This document shows positions 1 to 12,600 of a DNA stretch of 64,000 nt, piece by piece; within the stretch, counting starts at the first letter, position 1, and each line of letters opens with the position of its first letter. The notes beneath the pieces were generated by a model. It saw only the letters and a list, made by a program, of their open reading frames with translations. It was not told the DNA's origin and searched no databases. The position numbers and the translations under genes are program-made. Location of the stretch: positions 124,001-188,000 of the forward strand of contig VCJN01003611.1 of assembly GCA_006384855.1 (NCBI GenBank), in the 5' to 3' direction. Source of the DNA: Tetraselmis striata (taxonomy: Eukaryota; Chlorophyta; Chlorodendrophyceae; Chlorodendrales; Chlorodendraceae).

Positions 1-618
1 CTTCCGGGAAACCGTTTCTTATATACCGCCGTAATATAGCGCGATTTGCATTTTGTTCGCTCCCGCCATTCTCCCGCCCCGGATCATCGAAAACCTGTAC
101 GTACAAAGGTACATATACCTGTACGTCCGGATCTACACTACTACGGCGCGCAGCGGGCTGCGCGAGCGCGCTCATAATCGATGACTGCCGCGCCGCGCGT
201 GTTCGCCATTCGTCGCTATTGGTTCGCCTCCGCTCCTAATCCGCCGGCCCCCGGCCTCCGCCCTGCTGGCCTGCTTGTCAGTCCCTGAGTAGGACCGCCA
301 ACCGAAGGCGTCGAGTCGTGGTGAACTTGTGTCAGAAGTGGGGTCCTACCAGACAACGAGGCAACTCGCGAGCTGCTCAGCCATACCGGGCGACTCGCTA
401 CCTGCATCCTCCCGGTGGAAATCCACACAGCGGGCGGCGCGGGAGGAGGCGGTGGCAGGCAGACCGTTCGGCGCCGGGCCGCAGGGCGGCGCTGTTTGCG
501 TCCTATCGCTTCGCACCGGGCGGGCCACAGAGACAGCGGCAGCGGCAGCGGCGGGCGGCGGTGCCTGAGCTCCAGTATTTGAGGCTTCAGGCAGGGCGTG
601 GGGGGGGAGCCAGTCGCT
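1..618. other. Upstream region, no gene recognised
   Basis: GC-rich sequence with several short palindromic GTAC-containing words near 95-125. No frame here shows a recognisable protein or a convincing splice pattern. The last part is probably the 5' leader and promoter of the EF-hand gene that starts at 619. I see no clear TATA box. Confidence 0.4.
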
Positions 619-1725
619 ATGGGGGCGCAGAACTCGAGCTTTCGAAAGTGCATAGTGGAGGAGTACCAGAGGCTAAAGAAGGATGGGCGGGACCACCTGG
701 TATTTTGGCATCAGCCCCCAGGCCCCACCGCTTCCCTCCGCCCTAGCCAGTACCCGACTACAGGTCGCGATGCTCACGTCCCCCCCCCCCCCCGGCGCGT
801 GCGCTTGGCAGACGGTGGACGAGCTCACGCAGCTGAAGCTGCCGCGGTCGCAGTGGACCGTCAACCTGAAGAGCTTCAGCGTCATGTTCGTGCTGGACAG
901 GTGAGGCTTCCCCCTGGGCAGGGCTGGCGCCGCCCCTTGGCGTTGGGGGTGGTGCTCTCATCTACCCCGCGCGCAGGAACAAGGACGGCCGCTTCAGCGT
1001 GGAGGAGCTGCAAGCGTTCTATGAGCTGGCGTGCGAGCGCGCCAAGCTGTACCAGACCTACGAGTACATGTCCATGATGAACGGCTACTGCACGCTCATG
1101 ATGTGGCGGTCCGTGTCGGGGGCGGGCGGGTACCAGGAGTTCTCCGACTGGTGAGTGGGCTGACTTGTCCCCCTGGCGCAGCAACTGACTTACGCCCGGG
1201 CATGCTGACCCGATCCCCCCCCCCCCCCCCCGGCCCCGGGTGGGCGCGCCCTGGGCAGGGTTTGCAACCTGCTGCGGGAGTGCAACAGCACAGAGCAGTT
1301 TCGGCAGTACCCCGGCGTGCAATACATCAACCGCGACAGCATCGAGACGATATACCATGTGCTGGGCGTCAAGGTCCCGCCCCCCTCCCCCCCAAGTGGC
1401 CAACGACACGCGGCGCCATGCTACTGCAGCCAAGGATACTCAATATGCCAACAAGTATTTGCTGACTGCACAGACCTCCTGTCCTCCCCCTCATTCCAAA
1501 CGCTTTCCCGCCTAGGAGTCGCAAGGGCTGGACTTCCAGTCGTTCTTCGACCTGCTGCAGCGCGCGGCGGAGGAGAAGGACCTGATGGACCTGGGCAACG
1601 AGGAGCTGGACGACTACCTGCCGCTGGAGGTGGTGGGCGAGTTTGCGCGCTCGATGATCCAGGGCATGCAGAAGGTCATGGCCGACATCTACCCCGCCAA
1701 CGAGGTGCAGCGGCTAGACTTGTGA
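619..1725 (+). CDS. EF-hand calcium-binding protein, 5 exons, about 222 aa
   Basis: Exons 619-699, 812-900, 977-1150, 1259-1373 and 1516-1725 join in consistent phase to 222 codons plus TGA. Residues 56-67 (DRNKDGRFSVEE) form a complete EF-hand loop with D, N, D, G and the final E in the calcium-binding positions, so the protein should bind one Ca2+. The start MGAQNS has Gly2 and Ser6, which fits an N-myristoylation signal, so membrane attachment is inferred. The rest is mainly helical and acidic (EEKDLMDL, EELDDYLPLE) and matches no enzyme I know. Introns contain runs of C before the acceptors. The first donor is uncertain: I used GT at 700, but the frame stays open for VFWHQ just beyond it, and those five residues could belong to the protein. 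The start is the first ATG in frame. Partner proteins are unknown. Confidence 0.8.
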
Positions 1726-2983
1726 GGCGAGCGGTCGCGGCGCGCTGGCTATATGCCTAGTCGGCGGATGGCCACTGTACATGTACTCGTACTACAGCGG
1801 GCGCGTGGAGCACCTTGCTTTGCTTCGCGAGAACAGCAGCCAGTGGACATGTCCACGTGGTGGTTTTTGAGGCAGCCAACTCTCTCTTAGGATTGGGGAC
1901 CTGGCCCTCAAAGGACGGCATGCAAGGCTCCGGCCGACCCGTAGAACGTTCATATATACAAGACAGCCTAGCAGGTGCTTGCCATCGATAGGTGGCAACA
2001 ACGTTCACGCTTGCTCCGGCGGCCGGTTGGACAACAGACGAGGGCGACGAAACAAGACGGAGCCGGCTTGCCGAGGCAGATGGAGCGTGGTCGCGGAGGA
2101 TTTCCCCTTGGGCCGCTATCTGGCAAGGATGGCTCCTTCTCTTGGCCGAGCGCGCAGCACTCGTCCACCCCGCCTTATCAGCTGCTTTCAAGTGGCTTGT
2201 GCTGTTGCACTTGCAGCGCTTCTACCCTGACACATACAGCGCCACACACTCCAGACAACGCACGGCACCCGAATGATAGCGCCGACGACGGCACGCACGG
2301 ACAAACGCCCCTTCCGCCGCCTCCCCGGCGGGTCGTGGGGGGGGGGGGGGGGGCGAGGACGACACCACTATCTATTTGGGTTAGGGACCTGGCCTTCAGG
2401 GGACCGCATGTAACAATAAGCCGACCCTGTGAGGGGTTATGTGGTCGGGCCGCGAGACAGCCAGCCCAGCACACCCGGATCAAGTCGTTGTAACAATATT
2501 ACTCGAAATTCAAATTGCTTCTCCCCTCCCTCAGTGAAAGTGTGTTAAGCAATCCCCACCCCCCCCACCATCCCCATGCGGTCTTGCTACACCGCCAGTC
2601 GGCCAGCTCCTCCGAAGTTTTTGGCAAAAGAGCCCACGACCCCTGCGCGTCCCTATAACCGTGCCCCTGGGAAGAGCGCAGCTCATGGCGTCGCATTACA
2701 ATAAGAAACGTGGGGCTGGGGCTGGGGCCGGGCGCGCTGCGGAGCCACCGGCCTCAAGATGCGGGGGGGGGGGGGTGAGGGGGGGTCTGAATAGGTGGTG
2801 GGAAACTTCTGCGCGGTGAATAAAATGGGGCGTTTCTTTTCCGGAGCACGTGCGGACCGCTCCGGGCGCGCTGTGCCGGAGGCGGCCGGGGTGCGCGCAT
2901 GTGTTGGAGCGCCGAACTTGAGCGGCGGCTAGGCAGCAGGGGAAGGCCGGGCATTGCAGCGAGCGATGACGGCGCTCCGCCGC
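1726..2983. other. Gap between convergent genes, no gene seen
   Basis: This is the shared 3' region of the EF-hand gene (+) and the ATP-grasp gene (-). It contains G-runs at about 2338-2352 and 2762-2776. Open frames here are short and of low-complexity GC composition, and none is convincing. Confidence 0.4.
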
Positions 2984-5900
2984 TCACTCGATGGGCAGCA
3001 CCTCCTGGATGGCCGCCTCCATCTGCTGCACCAGCGCGATGGCCTCGTGCACGTTGGGCCTCTCCACCATCATCTCGCACACCCAGCTGAGGGGAGGCAA
3101 GGGGGAGGGGAGGGGGCATCAGGCACGACTGTGAGCACCACCCCGGCGGGTTCAAGTCGCTCAGCCTAGGCGGCGGGTTTGCCTGCTGCATCAGAGGAGG
3201 GGGGGGGGGGGGGGGGGGGGCTCACGTGGGCATGCCGTCATCCACGCACACGCACTTGCCGCCTGCCTTCACGATAGGCCGTATGTACATCACGTCAGGG
3301 TGCTCCTTCCACTCGCCCAGGTAGTTGGTGTGCCTGCAGCGGTGCCAGCACTCAGTCTCTGGAGCCGCACCCCCCGGGGGAGGGGGGGAGCACCAACTGC
3401 ACGGCGTTATGACTGGGAAGAAGCAAGATTGCGTGGGGGGAGAGGAGGGGAGGGGGCACTTGAGGATGCCGCTCTTCTTGGCGTTGAGGGAGTACTCGGC
3501 GATGCAGCGCAGAGGCTTGGGCGCGGTGGGGGGACGCGCGGGGATGCCGACGCTGCACATCAGCTGCTCCTCCACCAGGTCCACGCCGTACACCAGCAGG
3601 TTGATGTCCCTCACGGGGCCGCCGCCCATGCGGCAGTTGACCTCGATGAGGCGCGCGCCACGGGACGTGAACTTGCCCTCCACGTGGAACACGCCGCACT
3701 GGAAGCCGAGCGCCGCGACCGCCTTGACGCTCAGGGAGAGCAGGTCCCGCTGCTGGTCCAACGGCTGCGCGATCGTGCATGCATCCGTGGCAGTGGTTAT
3801 AGGCGGCAGCAGGATAACACCAAAAGATCCTAGGCAGTCAAGCAGGCCTGGTGGCTCCCCTTTTCGTGCTGCCCACGTAACGCACGATGAGCATGCTGTT
3901 GTCTCTCATCATGTCAGTTGACATCACTCAATTCACAGCTTGAGGCTTTTAAGGTGTCTTTCTTTAATTGGGGGGTTGGGGGGGTTACCAGGATTGAGGG
4001 GCAGTTGGATCCGGTCTCATTGAAGTACGGCTCAATGGTGGGCCTGGAGGTAGGAGGGAGGTGAGAGGTGAAGGGGGGGGGGGGGGGGGGAGGGGGGAGG
4101 GGGGGTCCAGCAGCTCATGTGAGCATTGAGATGTTTAGGACAAGCACCCAGACCAGAAAGGGGGGGGGGGGGGGGGGGGGTTAAGTCGCTTGTGAGATCC
4201 TGGGGCACAGGGTCGCACCAGTTGTCGGAGATGCAGCCGTAGACGCACTTCCCTTCGCTGAACACCAGGTCGCAGTCCACCTCGGGCCCGTCCAGGTACT
4301 CCTCGAAGATCATGTCCAGGCAGATCCAGGTGCCGGCGTTGCCAGAGACGTCAGCATCTTCGCCCTGCAGCGCGCCCGCACACCGCCGGGCCATGTCAGC
4401 ACCCCAGCGAGCAGTCCTCCCCCCTCCCCTAACTCCCCCCCCCACCCACCCAACCGTGAAATATGCGCAGTAGTACGCCCACACACCCTCGCCCTTCCAC
4501 TCTCTACTGTTGACCCGCCCTCCCCCTGAGGCGCCTCCATCTCAAACCAGGCAGCTGTCAAAACACCAGCTCACTGTCCTCGAAAGAGACTTGAGAAAGG
4601 GGGGGGGGGGGGGGTCAACAGCATCAGCCCACCTGCATGATGGCACCCGCAACGACGCGGGCGCTCTTCAGCTCATTCGCCACCTTGCTGTAGGCCTGCC
4701 GAGGCCGGGGGCCGGGCAGAGGGGAAGGGGATTCAGCCCACGCATACAGACATCGAGCAGGACCACAACTTGGCCAGGTCAAGGCAACAAGGACAGCTCG
4801 TCGTGAGGGCTGCTCATCACAAAGGCAGGAGAGGGGGGGGGGGGGGGGGTGTCAGTTCACCTTGGTGAGGGCATCGAAGTTGTCGCAGCGGATGACCCCC
4901 AGCGACGCCGCGCCGTGGATGGGCTTCAGGACCGCGGGGAAGCCGACGATCTTGGCGGCCTCCTCCAGCTGGGACGGCTCCTTGATGAGGAAGTTGGCAG
5001 GCGTGGGCAGCCCCGCCTCACTCATGATCTTGCGCGTTTGGTGCTGCACGATGTGTTTTTTTTTTTTTGGGGGGGGGGGGGGGGGGGGCAGGGCGTCAGC
5101 GGGAGTGACGAGCCAGTGATGGGGCGGGGCGCAAGGGGGGGGAGGGGGGGGGGGGGGGGGGGGGCTCACCTTGTTGCGCGCGTTGTCCACCGCCTCACTG
5201 GTGTTGCCGGGCAGGCCGCAGACCTCCGAGAGGCGGGTCATCAGGGGCACCGCGAGCTCGCAGAAGGTGACGAGGCCGTCCACGTCGCCCATGGTGTCCT
5301 TGACCTCCCTGGCACAGGAGCAGGCAGCAGGCGGTCAGAACAGTACGCATCCATGACGCCGCGGCTGCACGAGTCAGGCGGTGATAAAGTGGATCCCCCC
5401 CCCCTCGCTGAGCCCGAGTCGCTATCACACCAGAGCTCTTTCCAATGCCACCAGGGGATTTCTCACTTGATGGCGTCCATGCACTTGTCAAACAGGACGT
5501 CGGTGTCGCTGAAGTCGATGGCGATGAACTTCTCAATGACGCCCTCCTCGACGAGCTTGCTGCTCCAGCTGTCCTCCGCGTCCAGGATGACGGCGCGGCA
5601 GCCCAGGTCCTTGATCTTCTCGTAGATGAAGCGCTTGCCGGAGTAGCCCGCTGTCACGATGACCACAATCGCGCCGCGCAGCACGTGGCGGCGAAGCTTC
5701 TTGGCCTCGCTGCAGTGCGCCGCAACAGTGAGCTCGGTGTCAGCGTTGATTAAGGCGGTAACGGGTGCGCCAGTGGGGGGGGGGGCTCACGTGGTGCGAC
5801 CGCCAATCTTTCCGGAGGCGATCTCGTTCAGCAGCGCGGCCGTAGGGGACTGACCCAGGCTGCTCTGAATCTGCCTAATGGACTCCGAGGCGGAGGCGGA

Positions 5901-6716
5901 GGGGCCGAGGCTGGAGGACAGCAGCTCCTGCGGTTGGCGGATCAGGAAGGATGAGGCTCAACTGGGGTGCGAAGGGGGCTGGACAGATGAGGGCATGCGT
6001 GGCGTCTTTGTGCCAACTGTGCTCAGGCTAGGCAGGCTGGCAACGAGTAGCGGGGGCGCGGACCATCTGAAGGGACTGCGACATGCTGCCGGGAGGTGTC
6101 TACAAGCACAAGGAGCGGAGGGGGAGGCGGGGTTCAGCCGGGAGTCATCACACACCATGATGCAGGGACATCTCTCCTTCTGAAGGAATCGAAATCCTGG
6201 GCAAGGCCAGGTAGGGCGGGCTACTCACTAGAGACATCCCGGACTTCAGAGAGGAGGAGATCTCCTGGCCGCCCCTGCGGTTGCGTGGGTTGACTTCGTA
6301 ATCGTGCTGCGGGACATAGGGGTGCCCACAGGGTGTCAGTAATGGATGAAGCGCGTTTCAGAGGTGTGAGTTGGATGTGATGCAAGAGGAAGGGATACAA
6401 ACAATGTGAAGACACAGTGTCGGAGCAAACTATGGCGGGGGGGGCATGTGTATCATGCCACCGAGAGAGCGAGCGAGCGACGCACCAGTGCTTCCGCGCC
6501 GCCGACCGCGGAGTACGTGGGCATGCTGCCCACCGGCACGTAGCCCTTGGTCTCGGCCATCGCCTCCTTCATGGCCTCCTGGTCGACGGCGGCCAGCTCC
6601 GCGGCGGGGTCCTTCAGGCACGGGAAGGAGGCCACGTCGTCCTTGCTGTCCGACTGCGCCACCGGTGGCGCGCCGCCGCCGGTCGACATGGCCGCTGTAA
6701 GCGCGGACTTGCTCAT
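2984..6716 (-). CDS. ATP-grasp ligase, carnosine-synthase-like, 12 exons, about 596 aa
   Basis: Exons (minus strand): 6716-6486, 6306-6229, 5927-5791, 5709-5467, 5308-5170, 5043-4861, 4695-4633, 4364-4219, 4043-3989, 3764-3460, 3333-3226, 3086-2984. All phases agree and give about 597 codons. A Rossmann-like N-lobe (IVVIVTAGYSGKRFIYEK) is followed by an ATP-grasp domain. That domain shows GFPAVLKPIHGAASLGV, the metal-binding acidic region EYLDGPEVDCDL, then DNWPTIEPYFNETG and RLIEVNCRMGGGPVRDIN, the Glu-x-Asn metal/phosphate site near the end of the fold. Such enzymes join a carboxylate to an amine with ATP. The overall pattern is closest to carnosine synthase 1 and related dipeptide ligases, but the substrates cannot be read from the sequence. 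The donor of exon 1 could instead be 6506 (7 residues shorter), and a 36-nt in-phase exon may lie at 6099-6064. No signal peptide, so probably cytosolic. Confidence 0.78.
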
Positions 6717-6787
6717 CTTGAGGATTCTGCGAAGAAGGCGTCGACAGTTATTTCTGCGAGGGCTGGAGCCTGGGGGCGTCGCAGCAA

Positions 6788-6820
<33 letters not shown>

Positions 6821-8112
6821 GTTGGTCCGCGCCACTACACGACGGGCGGGCGCTGTGCGACACACACCAGCTCAGTACCGAGAGGGGAGGCTGGCTTCCA
6901 GAATTGCGAGGGGCTATATGCGTTATCGGCACGTGCAGAGGGCGGGGTGCAGCCTTGCAGCCGTGCAGCCTGGCGACGAATGGGGGCCGTGAATCCGGGA
7001 TAAATGAGATGAGCAAATAGTCCTGCACGGGATGCGGGGCGGCCGATCCCTAATTAAGGGTTGTGGCTGCTGCTGCTGCGTTGCGCCGAATTTTACGGCC
7101 TCGCAACCCCCGCTTCGCGCCCTCTCGACCGGGGGAGCGACGGGGCCACCACTGTTGCACCCCGCCACCCGCACCCAGATTACGCACGGAGTCACAGGTG
7201 GCGCGATTCTCACCGAGACCAACTGGGTGCGATGTCCAGAGGTCGATGGGCTGGGGTGGTGACGTAACTACTGTTGACTTTCCGAAGGATTGGGGTGGTC
7301 CTCCAGCGGGCACCGTGAGTCGTTTATGTCACGTAACACGGTGACGCGACGATTTTCATATCCAAACCCATCTCACGATCTTTCGCATCGACCGACCGCC
7401 GCGCGGCGGTCCGCCGTCGGTCTGGCTCCATCGTCGATGATCCGGCCCCGCGTGCGAGAATTCGTGCGAGGCGCGCGCCACAGTCGTCGTCGTCATTCGT
7501 CGTCGGCTTTCAACGTCACGTGCTGCGGGTACAGTCGTTAGGGTACGGGCAGTAGCTAGTACGGGTAGTCGCTACATATGCTCACTGCGTGATGCTTGAG
7601 CCCATATCATAGATAGCGCCGAGTACTGGATCGCTGCCTTGTAGAGACGGCCGTCGTAGCGGCAGTCGTAGAGACACTGCAAGGGTTTCACTGCTGGTGC
7701 CAGTCCTGTCCCGGCCCGGGGCGAAAAAACAACGTAATGGTACAGGTGCGTGAGTACGATGTAGCGGCACATTGCCTTCTTTGTTGCACATGTATCGCAC
7801 TCCCGAAATGCTTGGTATTTTTAACATCAATGCTTTGACATACATATGCGCACCACACACAGAAGTAAAAGCAACTATGAAAGGTTTCCAGCAAAAGAGA
7901 GACACAAGCTTGAAACCAAGGTCGAGCAGGAGGCCAAGGAGCCAAGCAAGCACCAAGGAAGAGCCAAGGGAACCACGAAGTCGCCACGCTGCCAGGAACC
8001 AAATAAAGGGTCAAGAAAAGCACTGAAGCCAAGGAACGACCAGAAAGACCGAAAGGGTAACATGAAACCAATGGGGACCACCGCCCCGGGGTAGACCATC
8101 AACCGCGGCGAG
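6717..8112. other. Gap, probable promoter of ATP-grasp gene then repeat-like DNA
   Basis: The first hundred bases upstream of 6716 hold AG acceptor-like sites and a 28-nt G-run (6789-6816), so a 5'-UTR intron of the ATP-grasp gene is possible. Beyond about 7000 I find no supported gene. 7560-8100 is a purine-rich stretch whose long frames look accidental. Confidence 0.35.
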
Positions 8113-9043
8113 TACGCTTGCAGCCAATGACCCGGGTCATGCATAGCAACACATTCCGACGAGCGAGCGACGCGACGCCGGCGCAGGAGCACCATCACGT
8201 GCCGCGCACGCGGCCGCGACCCCGCCAAGAACGTTGTCTGCATGTGCCATGTTGATGAGCAATCAAGGAGAAACGGCGGCGCCACGCAGACAAGAGCTGG
8301 CCGATTTTTTGGCCAGTGTGTGGGTGGCTAGCTTTCGCGAGCTCCACCAAGAAGGCCTCAGCGTGCGGGGCCAGCGAGCCGAATAACTCGGAAACGGCGA
8401 AAGGAACAAAGCGAAGCATGCCGGCGGCCGCGTTTCGCACACCCTCGTCATACTTTTGGATTTTGTAGCGCTCTGCAGCCCATAATAATGAAGTCGTTGG
8501 ATCCGAGCTTGACATGCCGAGGATAGGGGCAAAGGTGGTATCGACAGCAAGCGTGTTCCCGCGGATAACACCATACCCAAAAAGACCAAAATCGGCCGGC
8601 CGGCCGTCGCCGCCCTTCGGAAGAGAAACAAGCACCGACGGGTCCGTGAGGATCTGGAGACCCACGCCCAGGGCGGACTTCACGTCGTAGTGGCAAACGT
8701 CGGAACGGCCATGTGCCGCCCACTCGTGTGCTGCGTGATTGGAGTCGCCCCCAGAGCAACGTGCTACGTGAGCAGCGTACGCGACCGCCCAAGCCGAAGG
8801 AGTGAATTCCTCGCCAGCATCCTCAAAACGGGCCAGCATGCCTTGCTTGTACCGAGGAGGAGCAAAAAGCGCAAGGGCAGGGCTCGCCAAGGGAGAGGAT
8901 AGGAGCCGCCGGAAGGCCAAATGCTTTGCTCCCGAAATGCTTTGCTCCGCGGATTGGGGCTTGCCCCAACTCGCATTACTCGAATGGGCCGACGCCCGAA
9001 CGGGTAGGGCGGACCTTTCGTGGTCAGTGCCGGGTATTTGCAT
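8113..9043 (-). pseudogene. LINE-type reverse transcriptase, C-terminal fragment
   Basis: A 283-codon frame on the minus strand contains segments typical of the C-terminal part of algal non-LTR retrotransposon polyproteins: DVCHYDVKSALG, GNTLAVDTTFAPILGMSSSD, KYDEGVRN and FVPFAVSE. The RT core (YxDD box) is absent, so this is a truncated remnant. The part from 8113 to 8550 is closely similar, in inverted orientation, to 52840-53262. The frame is disturbed near 8270 compared with that copy. The ATG at 9043 is simply the first in the open frame and is not likely to be functional. Confidence 0.65.
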
Positions 9044-9205
9044 GGCAGTGTTTTAGACGGTGATCCAACAGTGTTGGAAATCCTGTCACTGGTCTCTAAT
9101 TAGTCTTGCAGAATGCTTTGGCAATTTGCTTTATGACTACAACGGAGCGTCGCCTACACTCCGCGACTACGGGTACCCAGGGATTTCCGTAGCTGGATTG
9201 CTGCC

Positions 9206-9600
9206 TTTCAATCATGCATTCGAGTCTGGTTTTGCCAAAAAAGGTGCGGAGGCTGTTTTACAAAGAAAAGCGCCATTTTATGGCTAGGAAGGTTCAGCGA
9301 AAGGGGAGGGAATGTCGGAGGAGGAGCCCGCAGGGCGGAGGCGGAAAACGGGAGGGCGCTGCCGAAGGCAGCGAGCTGGAAGATGGCAGACGAGCTGCTG
9401 GTGGCTGTCCTAATTAAGTAGCTCCCCGGCCGGGAGCGCAGGGCTCGCGGGCGATGGGGTAGCCCCTACCAAAACCCGATGGTAACGGCTCGAAACCACT
9501 ACAGACCGTACGGGTCGCACTAGGACAGCTATAGTTCGTTAGGAAACCCCATAAACACGTTTAGATCATTTCAATCATGCATTCGATTCTGGTTTTGCCA
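9206..9600. repeat. Pair of 32-bp direct repeats 360 bp apart
   Basis: A 32-bp stretch at about 9207-9238 (TTTCAATCATGCATTCGAGT onwards) recurs at 9569-9600 with a single mismatch. The spacer has no recognisable coding content. It may be the remnant of a small mobile element or a local duplication. Confidence 0.5.
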
Positions 9601-12600
9601 GTTTACACGCGGTTCGTTTACGACTGCGAGCGTGGCCAGTCGGCAGGCGTGCCGACCAGACGAAGGCGGAAGATGTCTTGAGTTGTAGAGGGGTCTCGCG
9701 CCAAGAGGACCTCGATCGAGGCACAAGCGCATCAGACGCGGGCGGGAGATGTTGACGCCGGCATGACATAGGCCGGACGTGTCGCGGAATTAAGGCGCCG
9801 TCTCCCGACGACGCCCTATAGCATTGGTTGCGCGCCATGGTGGCGTGCGGCACGAGCCGGAACTGCATGCCAGTAGAAGCAGCAGGGGTAGCAAAGCCCA
9901 AGTTGGCGACGAGCGCCCAGCAAACCAGCGGCACATGCACGAGTAGGACGAGTACAGCTGCGCGCACGAGCGCGCAAGCGCGCCGAGTACAGTCAGGTGA
10001 AGTACTGGTGCACTGTACCCGACGCGATGATAACTCGTACCATGTACATGTACTGGCGATGCACGTTACGAGGGGTGGACACGCAACAACTCGCGATGAC
10101 AGCGATGTACCGTTGCTGTCATCACCAGCGGTGGTTGTTTCGCCCCCTTGCGCGGAGAGCGGCGGGTGAAACGCACAACGCTGAGGGCGCGGGAATGTGG
10201 GACCCTGTGTGGTCGTGTCGTACCGGCTCAGGTGTGTCGGGGTCGGTTGTCGGCGACGTCGCAGAAGACCCGCCGACTCGGTTAGCTGTCGCCGTGGGTC
10301 TTTCTTCGCGGAGAGCGGTGAGCCGACCGCCGTTGCTGCACCAGCGACGGCTGCTGACCAACCCACAAAGCGCAGGCTTAGGGTGATGCCACGAAACGCA
10401 CAAGTCGCGTTAGGTGGCGGAGCTGTCCCCCGGCGGGAAGCTCGTGTTGTCACAGATGCGTTGCCGTGACGTTGGAAGTGGGTTGGCCGGCGTAGAGGCC
10501 CCTGTAGCCTATGCCGCGACAGTGGCAGCACGGGCAGTGCCAAGGCTACCAAGGCGCCGCCCGTGCACGATCCCCGCCCCCATCCCCAGCCGGGGGTGCG
10601 TGGAGGCGGAGGAAGGGCCCGCGATTCCGAGGGCCGAGGACGGTCGTCGGGCCCGCCCAGGCGGCGGGTGGGGTTGAGTGTGATATATTATAATATCGTA
10701 TCATATCATATTATAATACATGTTTCTCCGCGGGATCGAACCCGGATTCAATGCGTGGGTAGATGCACCAACTGTAAGGATACCGCGCAAAACGCACCAG
10801 GCACTGGGTACCCACATGGGGATTTGTGTGGTACATATCCTTACACATGCATACCCTGTATGCTCGCGACTATCGCCTCGAAGACCCGCCGCTCGTAGTC
10901 GCGCATTGGGTCACCGACAACCACAGAGCCCGGATAGCCAGATGCTCCGCCGCGGGCTGAAAATGCCGAGCCCGCAGCACGCCCAACACTCCATGGTCAC
11001 CGTGCACACGCTTGATCTCGTTGAGACTCCGTGGGAAGGCCAGACGGACACGATGAAACGCTTTGTCGATGGCCTCGGAGTGGTTACGAGCGCGCGCGAG
11101 GTAAGAGGTGACGTCATGATTAGGAGCTAGCACGTAGGGTAGTAGCTCCTCGACAGCCACGAGGAGGGCCGCGGCAGTGTGAGCCCCAAAACACGCCATC
11201 CAAGTGTACTCCTCTTCAGCCGGTAGACGCCGGTCATCATGCTTCAGGTAGTCGTTCGTTAGGTCGGTACGCTATGGGAAGAGCCTAGGCACCCGGCTGA
11301 CCGGTCGAACGTCCGCGTAGCCGGGCTCTGCTCTCTAGAGTAGCTTTGGAGCCGCGAGGTAGTCGTCCCCGTCACTACTCCCGGATTTGGAACCGATACG
11401 GCCGCTATGGGTTGGCCCTGGCAAGTTGGGGCGCACTGCGCCCCCCCCCCCCCCCCCTTGTAAACATGTTACGGTACAATTAGTCGCTGTGTGTAACGCA
11501 ACGAAATTGGAAGATGGCACGCTCGCCTGTTGCGGCTGTTTTTATGTCTACTCGTACAAAAGACACGCGAACCTACCGTACGGGCGCAGCGACGGGTGAA
11601 TTAGTAACATGTACCACTTAGCAGCATTACATGTAGCCGTAAAAGCGGTTAGGAAAGGAGAAACCCTATATAACACTAATTACCGGACTCTCATTTCCGG
11701 GCTATATCATCACCGGACTATCATCGAGGCCTTTTAAAGTACTGATATTGGTTGAGGCGATGGGAGATGCGGCGCGCCGCGGCCGGGGTCAGCCCGCGGT
11801 GAGCAACATCACAGGTCGACGGACCGGCGGGGGCGGTATACTAAACTATGATTAATTCTTAGCTGAAAGATGCCCTAAATTTCAACACGTCAGTATTCTC
11901 CGCATATCGCTGCCTCTTGACATATGGCGAGGGGTTTCTATGGCACATTTTGCTCGTCCAATCAGATACTATCCGGAGAATATTGGCAACTATAGGTGGA
12001 GTCAGGCATAGCCGCTGCCCTAGCCGCAATGTTCGCGGGTGTTAGTGCATCGTGGGCTGCGGATGAAATAAAACGCACGGCTTCCGACTCCCGTCTCGCG
12101 ACCACGACGGCAAGGGCGCATGGCGCGGTAGCGGCCGAAGTTGCTTGCGTATCGACCACGGCAACAAACGAAATGCATACCGGCTATGTAGCAAGTAGCG
12201 TCGAGTGGGTTGCGCTGTGGTCGATCGATTGTCGCACATGTAGCATTCAGATTACATGTTGGCGGTAGACACGCGCAGCACGGCCGGGCCGGCGGACGGG
12301 GGCGCAAACCGGAGGAGATGTCAGCCGCGAACTTGCCGGGTTTCGGTGACCACATCCTCTGTGCGACATGCACACGGTTGCTCTGAGAGCTTGACCGTGT
12401 CACATTATAGAGAAACCTTAACAATACTACCGCCGCGAGGATAGTTACGGATGACGGTGGGGATGGGTGTTAGTGATGCACCCCGCGAGAGCCACGTTGC
12501 GCAGCTTTCAACACGAAGTACACCCGGGATCAAGTCGCTAGCGAGCGTTTGGCTACGGGCAACACCGACCGCCTCGCTCGCACCCGATTAGTAGCACGCA

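Noticed and set aside
2338-2776. G-runs as marks of further introns of the minus-strand gene
   Set aside because: They lie beyond the TGA at 2984 and no exon could be found around them.
7688-8071. Hydrophobic minus-strand frame opposite a Lys-rich plus frame
   Set aside because: The hydrophobicity simply mirrors a purine-rich tract on the other strand.
9575-10552. 325-codon open frame on the minus strand
   Set aside because: Low-complexity Arg/Thr/Pro/Ala composition with no motif; long frames occur by chance in GC-rich DNA.
10715-10765. tRNA-like T-arm on the minus strand (GGGTTCGATCCCGCGG)
   Set aside because: The T-stem does not pair fully and no matching acceptor, D-arm or anticodon arm lies upstream.
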